From Solenopsis invicta (Eukaryota; Arthropoda; Insecta; Hymenoptera; Formicidae): a stretch of 64,000 bases of DNA. The translations under genes were made by a program, and so were the position numbers. The stretch spans positions 21,536,346-21,600,345 of the forward strand of contig NC_052667.1 in the NCBI RefSeq assembly GCF_016802725.1, given 5' to 3'. The notes under the pieces were generated by a model that was not told the origin of the DNA, did no database searches, and was given only the letters and a program-made list of their open reading frames with translations. This document shows, in pieces, positions 63,420 to 64,000 of the stretch (position 1 is its first letter; each line of letters starts with the position of its first letter).

Positions 63420-64000
63420 TACCTACTCCCTAAATTTGAATCAGTGAAATCTTACTGATTTACAATGCTATACTTATAACGTACTCTCACTGATTGGAAA
63501 TAGCGTATTATTACTGATCTCATTAATTAGAACCAGTGTATTATCATTGAAAGGTAGTGTATATATGCTGATTGATATAATTATACGTATATCACTGAAA
63601 TCAAGCTGTTCCTTGTCTTTGAATGAATAATACACTAATTCCGATTTAGAGAGTAATTTGTTTCTCGGTATCAATGCTAAATTCTGAATATTATTTCAAG
63701 TTATTTCGAGTGTGTCTGAGGAGATAGACGTTATTAGCACTATTTGCATCATTCTATCTTTGTTGTATGTTGTATGTTCTATCCTTGTACACCTAATGGA
63801 TGATAAAATTAGAAAACACAAAAGCCCTAATTTTGTAAAATAATTCCCTGAAAATTCCCAGATTTTTATTCAAAATTTTAGATAAAATTAGAGAGTTTTT
63901 AAAATGTAGATTTAAAATAAATTTATAATATTTTATTATTTCTCTTTTAATCCTTTTTAACCATACAATCATAAAAAAATGCTACTTAACTTTGAATATT
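63420..64000. other. AT-rich end of window with scattered ACTGATT motifs
   Basis: AATCAGT and ACTGATT form a 7-bp hairpin at 63439-63460. Further ACTGAT-type motifs follow at about 63489, 63515 and 63570, and a CACTGAAATC at about 63593. A 66-codon - strand frame here reflects AT-rich sequence and is not claimed as a gene. Confidence 0.5.

Overview
The window reads as non-coding nuclear DNA from an insect. Hymenoptera, most likely an ant, is my best guess. The reasons are frequent CpG, sharp switches between GC-leaning and very AT-rich stretches, dense (GA)n/(CT)n and CG-triplet microsatellites, and no bacterial gene density or ribosome-binding-site architecture. The taxon is inferred from overall texture, not from a recognised gene.

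I recognise no protein-coding gene. The open frames are short and often open on both strands over the same interval. Many are created by microsatellites (poly-Ser, poly-Asp, poly-Leu, Arg/Glu runs) or by stop-poor GC-rich DNA. I found no convincing tRNA, rRNA, known microRNA, CRISPR array or transposon protein. The window is best read as a gene desert or the inside of one or more very long introns. The strongest support for the intron reading is a near-ideal recursive splice site (ratchet point) on the + strand at 39309-39333: a polypyrimidine tract, CAG, then immediately GTGAGT.

Layout: GC-leaning, CpG-rich DNA alternates with AT-rich blocks at about 2160-2580, 11860-12240, 16550-17660, 18700-19200, 24300-24900, 26690-28010, 30720-31760, 32820-33240, 33920-35830, 36900-37760, 38290-39310, 44640-45060, 49800-50700, 51180-51960, 58770-59760, 61220-61600 and 63110-64000. 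Several AT blocks contain inverted-repeat structures typical of small non-autonomous DNA transposons. These are a 666-bp element flanked by TA (27239-27904), a nested fold-back (30968-31212), a roughly 900-bp element with long arms (34310-35210) and a roughly 215-bp fold-back (38462-38676). Compact hairpins at 39522-39604 and 59344-59437 are small-RNA or MITE candidates. A 120-bp direct duplication lies at 63132-63419.

The GC-leaning parts hold most of the microsatellites, four canonical G-quadruplex motifs (11357, 25805, 29210, 60759), two long CG-alternating tracts (12405, 32424) and a CpG-rich segment around 14380-15440. No operon or pathway can be described. If the recursive site is real, the functional theme is processing of one very long + strand transcript.
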